From NCBI GenBank assembly GCA_934098745.1, contig CAKOPG010000008.1, positions 1 through 64,000 on the forward strand: DNA of 64,000 bases, written 5' to 3'. Source of the DNA: an uncultured Bacilli bacterium. Lineage in GTDB: Bacteria > Bacillota_I > Bacilli_A > RF39 > UBA660. Shown one piece after another: positions 8,718 to 18,018 of this stretch. Positions within the stretch are counted from its first letter, which is position 1; each line of letters opens with the position of its first letter. The notes beneath the pieces were generated by a model. That model searched no databases. It was not told the DNA's origin and worked only from the letters and a program-made list of their open reading frames with translations. The position numbers and the translations under genes are program-made.

Positions 8718-9389
8718 ATGTTTGAAAGAGTGGTCTCTTTAGTAGGAGAAGAAAATTATAACAAAATTAAAAGTAAAACAGTTTTAGTTGTAGGACTTGG
8801 TGGTGTTGGTGGTTATGCCGTGGAAACCCTTGTAAGAAGCGGTATTGGGACAATTGTAATAATAGACCATGATAAAATAGATAAAAGTAATCTGAATAGG
8901 CAAATAATTACTAATAATGCAAATATTGGCCGTGAAAAAGTAGTTGAATGCTTAAAAAGAATTAAAAGCATTAATCCAGATTGTTTAGTATATCCCCATA
9001 AGTTGTTTTTAGGTATAAATAATATAAATATTCTAGATAATTATAAGTTAGATTACATTGTTGACGCCTGCGATTCCGTTGCTACCAAAAAACTACTAAT
9101 AGATTATTCACTAGAACATAACATTAAACTTATTGCTAGTATGGGTACCGCCAATAAAATAGAGCCAAGCAAGTTGACAGTTACTGATATTAGAAAAACT
9201 TCTTATGATCCACTTGCTAAAATATTAAGGAAATACGTAAATAACAAAAAGACCAATAAAAAAGTAATGGTTGTATCATCGACTGAAAAACCAATTCGTA
9301 CAGATTGTTTATCTAGTTTAGTCTTCGTTCCGGCTACATCTGGCATACTATGTGCCAATTATATTATCAAAGATATAATAAAAAAATAA
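8718..9389 (+). CDS. tcdA: tRNA threonylcarbamoyladenosine dehydratase (E1/ThiF fold)
   Basis: ATP-dependent enzyme (223 aa) that closes t6A at tRNA position 37 into its cyclic form ct6A. Nucleotide-binding loop VVGLGGVGGY near residue 25, the NLNRQ signature near 61, and the adenylating core typical of TcdA/CsdL. GGAGG precedes the ATG. The upstream step, threonylcarbamoyl-AMP synthesis, is encoded by the Sua5 gene at 47713. Position beside 6S RNA matches B. subtilis yrvM. Confidence 0.9.
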   Translation: MFERVVSLVGEENYNKIKSKTVLVVGLGGVGGYAVETLVRSGIGTIVIIDHDKIDKSNLNRQIITNNANIGREKVVECLKRIKSINPDCLVYPHKLFLGINNINILDNYKLDYIVDACDSVATKKLLIDYSLEHNIKLIASMGTANKIEPSKLTVTDIRKTSYDPLAKILRKYVNNKKTNKKVMVVSSTEKPIRTDCLSSLVFVPATSGILCANYIIKDIIKK

Positions 9390-9416
9390 AGGACTTTTAT
9401 AGTTCTTTATTTTTCT
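9385..9416. terminator. Bidirectional terminator between convergent genes
   Basis: AATAAAGGAC pairs with GTTCTTTATT (one G-T pair) around a 7-base loop, with A- and T-runs at both sides. It overlaps the tcdA stop codon and the end of the ankyrin/AAA+ gene. Confidence 0.75.
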
Positions 9417-10984
9417 AAATATGCGCTAAATTCAATAATATTATTCGTTTTTCTACGTGCAATATATTTTTTTTCTTTCAATTGGTTTAATTTATAAGCT
9501 GCTGCTGCTTTAGCACTATCGTATATTCTTTCATTAGAATTAATACTTCTGATAACATCATTAAGCGTTAAATAATCACGATCTTGTACAATAGGATAGG
9601 CAAATGATTTAGAAATTATTTGTTTTAACAAACTAGGATTACCTTCCTTATCATCATACTTACGGTGTCTTTCACTAGTTAATTCTACTAATATTTCCAA
9701 AACGTCTTCTAAATTATCATTTATTTCTTCTAAAGAAATATTTTTCTTATTAGCAATATCTATCATAATATTTGTACCAATATCTATCAATGAAACATCA
9801 TCAGGTTCCTTAATTCTTACTACATCAAACCTTCTTTTCATAGCTGTTCCGGCCATAAATTTTTGGTATTCCACATCAGTAGTAGTACCAATAACCTTAA
9901 GTCCTTGTCTATCTATATATGGTTTCATTATCGTAGCTAAATCATTATCCTTATCTTTACCAGAAATACCGGCTCCATACATTCCATGAATTTCATCAAT
10001 AAATAAAATAGCTCCACTTTTAACACACAACTCTAATATTTCTTTAACTCTTTTTTCAAAGTCACCACGATAGGTTGTTCCTGCCACTAAATCATTAATT
10101 GAAGCTTCTACTATTACTTGGTTCCTTAAAAATTTTGGAACCATATCATTTTGAATTAAATAGGCCAGTTGTTCCACAATAGTAGTTTTTCCACACCCCG
10201 ATGGTCCTACAATTAAAGCTCCTTTATTATCTTCAGATAAAGCATAAATTAATTCTTCTACTTCAGCATCTCTATCATAAGCCGGTGGATATGTGAATTC
10301 TTGTTCCGTTAAAATAGTACAATACTTTTTAAAATTATTATTTTCATATTCATTCAAAATCGGGCGCCTCCTTTTTTTTGAATTATTGGCTATATTTTCA
10401 TCCGTATTTTGACTAGCCCATTTCTCTTGAAGAGAATTCAATTTATTTCTAATAGCAATCATATTTTCTCTAGAAGCCGAAACACTTGGCAATACTAATT
10501 CTTCAAGTGGTTCATAACTAAATACTTCTTTCCATAAATTAAAATTATATTCATCCAGAATGTCTATAAATTTTAGTAAAGAATCATATGGATAATGCAT
10601 TAAACCATAATATAATAATGTTTGGCCATATTTATTATAGGTATTTATATCAAATCCACATTTAATTGCCGCACTTATAGTAAGCTTAAATACCAGTATA
10701 TTATATTTTTCATCTCCAATTAGTAAATGAATAAAAGAATTATCTAATGAATTTAATTTACACGGATCAACTTTATTTTCTAAAAGTGCTAATAAAGCTG
10801 TATATTTAGTAGTAACATCATTATATCTTTGATAATTAGCAACTAAATGTAAAATTGTATTTCCATATTCATCAGTATAGTCTAAATGCCCAAAATATTT
10901 TTTAAACAATTCAATGATTTTCCCATTACTTTGGCATGTTTTTGATAATATTATCCCTATTTTTTCTCTATCACTTGAAGCCAC
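9407..10984 (-). CDS. Ankyrin-repeat protein fused to a ClpA/ClpB-type AAA+ domain
   Basis: Two-part cytoplasmic protein (525 aa). Residues about 35-150 hold ankyrin-type repeats (DEYGNTILHLVA, NKYGQTLLYYGL). A Lys/Arg-rich linker follows, then one AAA+ module of the ClpB first-ring type: Walker A GPSGCGKTT near 260, Walker B ILFIDEIHG near 328, sensor GTTTDVEY near 367, arginine finger in MKRRFD. There is no second ATPase ring, middle coil or N-terminal Clp domain. The longest frame starts at a TTG at 10993, but GAGGAG abuts that codon; the GTG at 10984, 9 bases on, is better. Probable substrate remodelling or unfolding; partner unknown. Confidence 0.8.
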   Translation of the reverse strand: MASSDREKIGIILSKTCQSNGKIIELFKKYFGHLDYTDEYGNTILHLVANYQRYNDVTTKYTALLALLENKVDPCKLNSLDNSFIHLLIGDEKYNILVFKLTISAAIKCGFDINTYNKYGQTLLYYGLMHYPYDSLLKFIDILDEYNFNLWKEVFSYEPLEELVLPSVSASRENMIAIRNKLNSLQEKWASQNTDENIANNSKKRRRPILNEYENNNFKKYCTILTEQEFTYPPAYDRDAEVEELIYALSEDNKGALIVGPSGCGKTTIVEQLAYLIQNDMVPKFLRNQVIVEASINDLVAGTTYRGDFEKRVKEILELCVKSGAILFIDEIHGMYGAGISGKDKDNDLATIMKPYIDRQGLKVIGTTTDVEYQKFMAGTAMKRRFDVVRIKEPDDVSLIDIGTNIMIDIANKKNISLEEINDNLEDVLEILVELTSERHRKYDDKEGNPSLLKQIISKSFAYPIVQDRDYLTLNDVIRSINSNERIYDSAKAAAAYKLNQLKEKKYIARRKTNNIIEFSAYLEK

Positions 10985-11041
10985 GCATATCAACTCCTCA
11001 AATATGTTTGATATTTTAACATAAAGTTAATTATTTGTAAA

Positions 11042-11070
11042 GAAAAAATCTGAACGCTTTCATTCAGATT
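11042..11070 (-). terminator. Terminator of rpsT
   Basis: On the minus strand AATCTGAA and TTCAGATT form an 8-base-pair stem followed by a T-run, just after the S20 stop codon. Confidence 0.8.
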
Positions 11071-11072
11071 GA

Positions 11073-11342
11073 TTATTTAGTTTCCATTTTGTTTACTTTT
11101 AAAGTTAAACGAGATTTTTCTCTATCAACTTTGTTTCTATGTACAAGTCCTTTAGATTTAGCATTATCTAAACTTTTAATAGCTAATTTTAAATGTTTTT
11201 CTGCTAATTCCTTATTACCAGCTAATACAGCTTTATCAGTATTCTTAATAGCATTCTTAACTGTTGACTTTAATTGCTCATGAGCCTTAGTAGTTTTTTC
11301 GATTTGTTTAATTTTTTTCTTTGCATTTTTAACATTTGCCAT
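11073..11342 (-). CDS. rpsT: Small ribosomal subunit protein S20
   Basis: Basic 89-residue protein of the 30S subunit that binds 16S rRNA. It opens MANVKNAKKKIKQ and carries the family's helical core (KAHEQLKSTVKNAIK, LDNAKSKGLVHRNK). GGAAGGAGA lies upstream of the ATG. It is divergent from gpr, the same arrangement as in Bacillus. Confidence 0.96.
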   Translation of the reverse strand: MANVKNAKKKIKQIEKTTKAHEQLKSTVKNAIKNTDKAVLAGNKELAEKHLKLAIKSLDNAKSKGLVHRNKVDREKSRLTLKVNKMETK

Positions 11343-11375
11343 TTATAATTCATCTCCTTCCGATACACATTTACC

Positions 11376-11404
11376 ATTTTATCAAAAAAAACTTAAAAAA
11401 TCAA
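11376..11404 (-). promoter_or_regulatory. Promoter of rpsT
   Basis: On the minus strand: TTGATT, 17 bases, TAAAAT, about 30 bases before the S20 start codon. Confidence 0.55.
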
Positions 11405-11447
11405 ATAAAATTCACTATTTTTGTAAAAAATATATATAGGTGAAATA

Positions 11448-12422
11448 ATGGGTAAAATAGATTTAAGTAAATTTAATATAAGAACTGATTTAATTATTGA
11501 AAATAATACTTTAGAACATGAAGAAATACAAAAAGACAATATGACTATTACTAAAACCATCAAAGATGGTTATTACATAACTCTCTCATTTCAAGATATT
11601 ACTGATTTTGATTATCGTGAGTTAGTTGGTAAGAATCTAGAATTAATCATTAAAGATATCTTAAAAATCAATAAAATAAAAGAAAATGACAGTTGTTTAA
11701 TAGTCGGCCTAGGTAACAGTTTATCAACTCCCGATAGTTTAGGCCCTAAAACTTTAAAGGATATTACCGTAACTAATCATTTATTTACTTATGGTCATGT
11801 CAAAGATGGCATCAGAAGAACCTTTGTCTTTGCTCCCGGTGTTATGGCTAATACCGGTATGGAAACATCTACCACCATTAAAGCCATTATCCAAGAAATT
11901 AAACCAGGTTTTGTCATAGTTATTGATGCCTTGGCTAGTAAGTCTGTCGATAGAATAAATAAAACGATCCAGATAACCGATACCGGAATACACCCTGGCT
12001 CTGGAGTAGGTAATAACCGTGTAGAAATAAGTAAAAAAACTATAGGTATTCCGGTAATAGCTATAGGCGTACCTACCGTTACTACGGCCAAAACTATAGT
12101 AATGGATACGATTAACTACCTATATAAACATATTTCCTATATCAAAAATAATGCTAGTATTAATAAACTTACCTATCATAAAACTAATTATAAAAATAAA
12201 ATCAGTAAATTAGACTTAACTAAAGCAGAAAAAAATGACCTCTTAGGATTATTTGGGACTCTCAGTGATAAAGAACAAAGTAGTTTAATTGAAGAAGTCC
12301 TAGTAAACTTAGATCTTAACTTAATAGTAACTCCTACCGAAATAGACTTTTTAATAGACAAATTAAGTAATATGATAGCATCTTCCATAAATAGAGCCTT
12401 ACATCGACAAATAAATCACTAA
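11448..12422 (+). CDS. gpr: Germination protease (spore endopeptidase GPR)
   Basis: Aspartic-type protease (324 aa) that degrades small acid-soluble spore proteins on germination. Family blocks seen in order: NIRTDLIIE near the start (where the zymogen is normally cut), VGLGNSLSTPDSLGPKT near residue 85, PGVMANTGMETS near 125, VIDALASKS near 160, DTGIHPGSGVGNNR near 180 and IGVPTVTTA. AGGTGA lies before the ATG. Made in the forespore in known organisms; I could not make out a convincing sigma-G promoter. It is a strong marker of endospore formation and is followed by spoIIP as in Bacillus. Confidence 0.93.
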   Translation: MGKIDLSKFNIRTDLIIENNTLEHEEIQKDNMTITKTIKDGYYITLSFQDITDFDYRELVGKNLELIIKDILKINKIKENDSCLIVGLGNSLSTPDSLGPKTLKDITVTNHLFTYGHVKDGIRRTFVFAPGVMANTGMETSTTIKAIIQEIKPGFVIVIDALASKSVDRINKTIQITDTGIHPGSGVGNNRVEISKKTIGIPVIAIGVPTVTTAKTIVMDTINYLYKHISYIKNNASINKLTYHKTNYKNKISKLDLTKAEKNDLLGLFGTLSDKEQSSLIEEVLVNLDLNLIVTPTEIDFLIDKLSNMIASSINRALHRQINH

Positions 12423-12454
12423 TTAATGTATATAATTTATTAAAAGGTGATAAT

Positions 12455-13444
12455 ATGGGCCATATGAAATTAAAAAAAATACCCAAAAGAAAAAAAATTA
12501 AAGGAATAATTCTCATAATAGTAGTATATTTATCATTTGCCTATACTTTTTATTATTCCTTTAAAAGTAATCCACGTATTATGAATGAAGAATTTATTAA
12601 TCATTTATTAGATAGTGGTAATACCCTTATGGTAAATAACTATAAGTTACCTAAAATAATTAATAAAACGATTAATTTTCTACTAAAAATAGATATAACC
12701 AAACCAGATACCTTATTTAATAATACTATTATTAGTTATAATACTGCTGAAGAAGATAACTATAGTAATTTAGAATATTTAAAACAAGTTAGTTATTATA
12801 TGGAAGATCCAAATAAAGTAGATATACAAAATCCTATTGTCTATATTTATAATTCTCATCAATTAGAAAATTATAATAATAATAACTTAGAAATATATGG
12901 TATCACCCCCAACGTCCTAATGGCTAGTTATTTACTTAAAGAAAAACTTAACCAAAAAGGTATCTCTTCTATAGTAGAAGATACCAATTTAACAGAATTT
13001 TTATCCTTAAATAATTGGGATCATTCTAATTCGTATAAAGCTAGTAGAATATTTATATTAGATAAAAAAAATACTTATCCTTCATTAAAATATTATATTG
13101 ATTTACATAGAGATTCTGTTGGTAAAAAAATAAGTACAGTTAGCATAAAAAGCAAAGATTATGCCAGAATATTATTTGTAGTAGGCTTAGAGCACGATAA
13201 TTGGAATTCTAATTATAATTTAGCTAACGATCTTAACAATTTATTTAATGATAAATATCCCGGACTAAGTAGAGGAATCTTAAAAAAAGAAGGTCCAACT
13301 GTAAATGGTATATATAATCAAGATATTAGTACTGGCAGTATGTTAATCGAAGTAGGCGGCGTAGATAATAATATTTCTGAAGTAATGAATACTCTTAACG
13401 CTATATGTGATGTTCTATCTACTTATATAGGTGATAAAAATTAA
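12455..13444 (+). CDS. spoIIP: Stage II sporulation protein P, cell-wall hydrolase of engulfment
   Basis: Membrane-anchored peptidoglycan amidase/endopeptidase of the DMP complex (329 aa, shorter than the Bacillus protein). One signal-anchor helix at about 15-38 after a Lys-rich start, then the catalytic domain with YIYNSHQLENY near 130, the DLHRDS block near 215 and the closing GSMLIEVGGVDN. The zinc ligands of the family (His and Glu in the SHQLE block, His in DLHRD) are present. SpoIIM, its partner, is at 50168; SpoIID is not in the window. AAAGGTGAT sets the start. Confidence 0.9.
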   Translation: MGHMKLKKIPKRKKIKGIILIIVVYLSFAYTFYYSFKSNPRIMNEEFINHLLDSGNTLMVNNYKLPKIINKTINFLLKIDITKPDTLFNNTIISYNTAEEDNYSNLEYLKQVSYYMEDPNKVDIQNPIVYIYNSHQLENYNNNNLEIYGITPNVLMASYLLKEKLNQKGISSIVEDTNLTEFLSLNNWDHSNSYKASRIFILDKKNTYPSLKYYIDLHRDSVGKKISTVSIKSKDYARILFVVGLEHDNWNSNYNLANDLNNLFNDKYPGLSRGILKKEGPTVNGIYNQDISTGSMLIEVGGVDNNISEVMNTLNAICDVLSTYIGDKN

Positions 13445-13760
13445 AAAAAGCACTTTAAAACTTATCTTGATTATCATTATTTTAATATATATATCTTCTT
13501 ACTATATTGCTAATTCTGGTTACTATGAATATGATTTGCAAAGAAGAACTGTTCTTACTAATGAAAAAATAAAAGAATTTGAAGAAGATGTAAAAAATAA
13601 TAAAGATATTGATGTAAAAAATTATTTAGAAAATGAAGAAACAGATTATTCAAATAAAATTACTGATATTGTATATAATTCATCCGATAAAGGTACTAAA
13701 TTAGTAAGAAAACTAGTAAAATATGTTTTTAAGAAAATAGGTGATTTAGTAGAAGACTAA
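13431..13760 (+). CDS. Small membrane-anchored protein after spoIIP
   Basis: 109 aa, not recognised. One N-terminal membrane helix (about 9-28) is followed by a charged, probably extracytoplasmic tail. It overlaps the spoIIP end by 14 bases. The start is unclear: the frame opens with GTG at 13431, but AGGTGA overlaps that codon and would suit an ATT at 13440 better. In B. subtilis a small protein, YqxA, holds this place between spoIIP and lepA; I see position, not sequence, in common. Confidence 0.6.
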   Translation: MIKIKKSTLKLILIIIILIYISSYYIANSGYYEYDLQRRTVLTNEKIKEFEEDVKNNKDIDVKNYLENEETDYSNKITDIVYNSSDKGTKLVRKLVKYVFKKIGDLVED

Positions 13761-14478
13761 TTATCATAAAAATAAACCCAATCACAAAGAATAATCTAGC
13801 ACTCTTATTATTATAATCTTTCCCTGTAGGCAGTAATTTACTAAATGATATCTGAATCATTATTCCCGCAATAAAACTAAATAATAACCCTAATACCATA
13901 TCATTTACATATTTTCCTATAAACAAATAAGTAATTATAGCTCCCACTAATTCTGATAAAGCCGATATTAAAGTATATAAAATAGCTTTGAATTTACTTT
14001 TCGTAGAATAATATATTGGAATAGCTATACTGATACCTTCTGGTATATTGTGCAAAGCAATAGCTATACATATAGATAAACCCAACATAATATTCTTATT
14101 ACTTACTATAAAAGTAACTATACCTTCTGGTATATTATGAAGAATAATGGCTATCATCGATAAAATACCTACTTTAAATAAACTGTTTCCTTCGCTATAT
14201 TTATCTACTGTTTTATCAAGTATCATTGAAATAATAACACCAATCATTAAAGCTATAAAAATTATTACAATAAGTAATATTCCATTATAATTATTTCTTA
14301 AATAATTAAATGATTCTGGTATTAAATCAAAAATAGATACACATACCATAACTCCCGAAGCAAAAGCACAAGCTGAAGCTATCAACTTATCTTGATTTTT
14401 AAATTTAACAAAAATAGGTATCGTGCCAATCATCGTAGCTAAACCAGCTAAAGTAGTCAATATAAATGGTATAAACAT
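13729..14478 (-). CDS. ZIP-family metal transporter (ZupT-like)
   Basis: Eight-helix inner-membrane importer for zinc and related divalent metals (249 aa). The metal-binding signature HNIPEG occurs twice, in helices four and five, as in ZupT. The frame opens with a GTG at 14487, but the ATG at 14478 has AGGTG at the right distance and is preferred. Its 3' end overlaps the converging small gene by 32 bases. Together with the zinc exporter at 2063 it gives the window both import and export of zinc. Confidence 0.88.
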   Translation of the reverse strand: MFIPFILTTLAGLATMIGTIPIFVKFKNQDKLIASACAFASGVMVCVSIFDLIPESFNYLRNNYNGILLIVIIFIALMIGVIISMILDKTVDKYSEGNSLFKVGILSMIAIILHNIPEGIVTFIVSNKNIMLGLSICIAIALHNIPEGISIAIPIYYSTKSKFKAILYTLISALSELVGAIITYLFIGKYVNDMVLGLLFSFIAGIMIQISFSKLLPTGKDYNNKSARLFFVIGFIFMIISLLLNHLFS

Positions 14479-14568
14479 ATAAATCACCTAATTAAATATA
14501 TGAAATATTCGTCTATTATTGACAAAACCTTCTTAAAAAAATATAATTAAATTACATGGAGGTTTTGT

Positions 14569-15492
14569 ATGAAAAGAGAAGAAATAAGAAAAGATTTTAA
14601 ATTTTATGATAAATGCCTTAAATATGGCTTAGATTGGCCAAATTATAAAGTTTGTTATTTTGCTGAAGATGATTACGTTATTTACTTTGAAGATTCTTCA
14701 AAGAATATGATAACTTTGTTAGATAAAAATTATAATATTTTTTGTATCTCTAATAACAAGGATTTAAGTCAAACTATTGAAAGCAAAACTTTCGGAATAA
14801 ATCCAGAAACATATGCTTTTATTCAAAAAAAATATCAAGAATATTGTGAATTAACATTTGCCGGTTTTGCATATAAATATGGAATATCTCCATCATCTTA
14901 TCATCCATTTTCAACTTTTTCTTTAAAAGATATAATGGATTTATCTGCCCATACCTTATTTTTAGCCGATGATAAGAATTCTAAAATGCTCGTTGACAGA
15001 AAACTAGTATGTGGAAAAGAAGATGAAAATTATATTGGTATGCTTTGTTATGTAAACTTTTTAAAATCACTTATCGAAGAATTCCATATTAATGAATATC
15101 ATTTTAAATCTCTAGGATTTGATTATCCAAACATTTATTTTTATTTAAGAAATATGATTAGAAATATTGATACATGTACATTACCTGAAGATCTTCTAAA
15201 ATATCTTGGTAAATATGATAGAGAAGCCGTTGCTAATTATCGTGCTTTACTATCTAAAATAATAAATACGATATCAGAAGAAAATAAAGGAGCAAAAATC
15301 AGCCGTGAGACCGTTCCAAGTAATGTGGCTAAAGATATCGATTTATCTTTGATGAGTCAAGAACTTTTAAAAATATTAGATGAAGAAGAAAAAAAGACCG
15401 TTTCCGCCTCTAAAGCCTATGAAATAGAACGTATCAACCTTTCTTCTTGGCTTAAAACAAAAACCAGAAGAAAAACAAAATATTTTAAGTAA
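14569..15492 (+). CDS. Hypothetical protein, soluble
   Basis: Not recognised (307 aa). Mostly charged and helical, without membrane segments or a signal. A C-terminal segment is rich in Lys/Arg (KTKTRRKTK). TGGAGG precedes the ATG, and a terminator follows, so it is transcribed alone. It lies just before spoIVB but on a separate unit. I do not assign a role. Confidence 0.65.
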   Translation: MKREEIRKDFKFYDKCLKYGLDWPNYKVCYFAEDDYVIYFEDSSKNMITLLDKNYNIFCISNNKDLSQTIESKTFGINPETYAFIQKKYQEYCELTFAGFAYKYGISPSSYHPFSTFSLKDIMDLSAHTLFLADDKNSKMLVDRKLVCGKEDENYIGMLCYVNFLKSLIEEFHINEYHFKSLGFDYPNIYFYLRNMIRNIDTCTLPEDLLKYLGKYDREAVANYRALLSKIINTISEENKGAKISRETVPSNVAKDIDLSLMSQELLKILDEEEKKTVSASKAYEIERINLSSWLKTKTRRKTKYFK

Positions 15493-15527
15493 AATAGTCC
15501 ATACTACTAGTATGGATTATTCTTTTT
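15493..15527 (+). terminator. Terminator
   Basis: AATAGTCCATAC pairs with GTATGGATTATT (one G-T pair), followed by CTTTTT, directly after the stop of the preceding gene. Confidence 0.8.
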
Positions 15528-15637
15528 AAAACTGGTAATATTTAACAGTTAATAAATCTAAGGAAGCCAATTTTTACATCTTATAAATTGTTCTATCTCG
15601 TAAAGATTAATAATGTAGTCTTAAGGAGTGATAGACT

Positions 15638-16609
15638 ATGAAAAAATTTCCTCTATTTATGCTTATTCTAACTATTTTAATTCCTTTCCAAGTAAACGCA
15701 TATTCAGATTACATCTTAGCATCTGGTGAAAATATTGGTATTGAGTTAAAAGCTAACCATATTATAATAGTAGGTTCATATGATATTTCCGGCCATAATC
15801 CACTCACAGAAAATGGTCTAATATTAGGCGATCAAATTTTAAAAGTTAATGGTAAAACTGTAACTAAAATATCCGATTTGCAAAACATTGTAAATGAAAG
15901 CAACAAAGAAACTATTGAGATTACTTATTTAAGAGGTAATACTGAATATACCAAAAATATTAAATTATATTTAGAAGATGGTACATATAAAACTGGTTTA
16001 TATGTAAGAGACACTATAAGAGGTGTAGCTACACTTACTTATATCGACGTAGAAAATAAAACCTTTGGTGCTCTAGGACATGAAATACTTGAAAAATCTA
16101 CTAAAAGTAAATTTGAAGCTAACGATGGGACTATCTTTAAATCTACCGTAACTGGCATAATTAAGAGTCAAGATGGTTCACCAGGAGAAAAAAATGCTCG
16201 TAGCGATTCATCTAAGGTATATGGTGAAGTTTTAGAAAATACATCCTCTGGAATATTCGGAAACTATACTAGTAGCATTCCTAAATCTAAATTGTATAAA
16301 GTCGCCACCTCCGATGAAATTAATTTAGGAAAAGCTAAAATACTTACAGTTATAGATGACAACGATATTCGTGAATTTGATATTAATATTCTAAAAATAA
16401 ACAAAAACTCCACCAGCAAGAATATTCTATTCGAAGTAACCGATGAAGAATTGCTCCAAAAAACAGGTGGTATAGTGCAAGGAATGAGTGGTAGTCCAAT
16501 AATTCAAGACAATAACATAGTAGGTGCAGTCAACTTTGTATTAGTAGATAAGACAAATAAAGGATACGGAATATTTATAACAAAAATGTTAGAAGAAGCT
16601 GAAAACTAG
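15638..16609 (+). CDS. spoIVB: SpoIVB-type sporulation signalling protease (S55)
   Basis: Secreted serine protease (323 aa; the Bacillus protein is about 100 residues longer) that in known systems is made in the forespore and triggers pro-sigma-K processing. Signal peptide at 1-21 (ending near VNAYS), a PDZ domain at about 45-115 (LILGDQILKVNGK), then the peptidase: LGHEI near 149 with the catalytic His and GMSGSPIIQ near 285 with the catalytic Ser. The end GYGIFITKML is typical. Good RBS (AAGGAG) before the ATG. Not next to recN or spo0A as in Bacillus. Confidence 0.9.
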   Translation: MKKFPLFMLILTILIPFQVNAYSDYILASGENIGIELKANHIIIVGSYDISGHNPLTENGLILGDQILKVNGKTVTKISDLQNIVNESNKETIEITYLRGNTEYTKNIKLYLEDGTYKTGLYVRDTIRGVATLTYIDVENKTFGALGHEILEKSTKSKFEANDGTIFKSTVTGIIKSQDGSPGEKNARSDSSKVYGEVLENTSSGIFGNYTSSIPKSKLYKVATSDEINLGKAKILTVIDDNDIREFDINILKINKNSTSKNILFEVTDEELLQKTGGIVQGMSGSPIIQDNNIVGAVNFVLVDKTNKGYGIFITKMLEEAEN

Positions 16610-16632
16610 GAATTACTCCTAGTTTTCTATTA
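16602..16632 (+). terminator. Terminator of spoIVB
   Basis: AAAACTAGGA and TCCTAGTTTT form a perfect 10-base-pair stem; the left arm contains the spoIVB stop codon. Confidence 0.75.
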
Positions 16633-16680
16633 CGACATTTTTTTTAATATATATCCACTATAATATTTATTGGTGATAAG

Positions 16681-17664
16681 ATGGAACAAGAATTGATTAA
16701 AAGATATCGTTATTTATTCTTAAATAGTGAGATCATTCTAGCTAGTATGCTAGTAACCGATGAAAATAAGGGAGTATTAGTAATAGAAAATACTCACTAT
16801 GAAGAAGATTTATTAAATATGTTATTAGAGGATATTCCTTTAGAAGAAACCCAATTTTATAATTTTTTAGAAACTATGAAAAAGAAAGATTCATTTAAAC
16901 ATTTAGTATATCTTGGTATAGATAAAATAAAAGAAACTCACGATGGACCAGGTTCTAACTTTTGGATCATTTTAACAACCTTAAGAAATTATTTAATCAT
17001 GCATAATCCTAGTAGTATTAAAAGAAGACAAGAACTAGAAACGATGGATGAGTATTATAGATTAAATAGAACTACTTCTACCAAAAAAATTTATATATCA
17101 GGTTATCACATAGAATTAGAAGATATTCCTAATTGTAATTTTAGATATTTAAATAAACAATGTCGTCTAAAAAAAGAATATCATATTAATAATTCAGATA
17201 AAACTGTAAGAGGTAGTAACTTTGTTAATTTTTTTGCCTCAGTAGATTATTCCGGAAAAGAAAAATATGCCCATCATATCAAAAATGATGAAAATAGAAA
17301 AATATATTTAAGCCTTCATGATACGATAGATGATAATATCATTATATCTTGTGATTATAGTATTGATTCTGATGATCTTCCTAGAGTATTTAGTACTAAA
17401 CCATGTCATAATGAATTTTACTTAAATGAAGAAGAAATATTTACTGATTTAAAGGGAAATTTTTATCAAATGTGTCCAAGATGTGGTTATATTGTAAAAA
17501 TAGATAGTGAATTATTAGTAGAACCAGTTCAAGAACGAATCATAAAAAAAGTCCATCAGGATGAAAATTATCTAAAAAAAATAAATATACTATCAGAGCT
17601 TACTTTTCTAGAATATAAAAGTAATTCTCCAACTAGAATACTTAAAAATAATTTAGTAAGATGA
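16681..17664 (+). CDS. Hypothetical protein with a C-terminal zinc-knuckle motif
   Basis: 327 aa, not recognised. The C-terminal third contains CPRCGY near residue 271 with an upstream Cys in KPCHNEF, suggesting a small zinc site. The rest is charged and soluble. The following gene pair (DUF1292 and PP2C) is separated by a terminator, so there is no clear operon link. Confidence 0.6.
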   Translation: MEQELIKRYRYLFLNSEIILASMLVTDENKGVLVIENTHYEEDLLNMLLEDIPLEETQFYNFLETMKKKDSFKHLVYLGIDKIKETHDGPGSNFWIILTTLRNYLIMHNPSSIKRRQELETMDEYYRLNRTTSTKKIYISGYHIELEDIPNCNFRYLNKQCRLKKEYHINNSDKTVRGSNFVNFFASVDYSGKEKYAHHIKNDENRKIYLSLHDTIDDNIIISCDYSIDSDDLPRVFSTKPCHNEFYLNEEEIFTDLKGNFYQMCPRCGYIVKIDSELLVEPVQERIIKKVHQDENYLKKINILSELTFLEYKSNSPTRILKNNLVR

Positions 17665-17690
17665 AGAAGAAATTTTCCATTCTTCTTTTA
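17664..17690 (+). terminator. Terminator
   Basis: AAGAAGAA pairs with TTCTTCTT around an 8-base loop and is followed by TTAATTT. Confidence 0.65.
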
Positions 17691-17757
17691 ATTTGCTTAA
17701 AATGATTTACAAATTAATAAATTTAATGTACGATAAAATCACGGAAAAGAGGTTTGT

Positions 17758-18018
17758 ATGAAAGAATGTAATATAAAATTATATGACAAAAATAAAAAAA
17801 TATTAAATTATAATATCATTATTAGCTTTGACTATGATAATGAATCATACATAATATATACAGATAATACTTTTGATGAAGATGGAAATTTTAATTTATA
17901 TGGGGCTAAGATTAATGAAAAAAATATGCTGGAAGAAATCGTAGATGTCGATGCTATAACGATAATAAATAACTTGATAAAAGAATATAAAAATAAAATT
18001 AAAACGGGTGATAACTAA
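17758..18018 (+). CDS. DUF1292 family small protein
   Basis: 86 aa, cytoplasmic. The arrangement IKLYDKNKK, then SFDYDNESYIIYTD, and an acidic tail matches the DUF1292 family (B. subtilis YrzB type), whose role is unknown. GAGG lies 8 bases before the ATG. Its stop codon overlaps the start of the phosphatase gene by one base (TAATG), so the two are translationally coupled, which is not the usual setting for this family. Confidence 0.75.
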   Translation: MKECNIKLYDKNKKILNYNIIISFDYDNESYIIYTDNTFDEDGNFNLYGAKINEKNMLEEIVDVDAITIINNLIKEYKNKIKTGDN

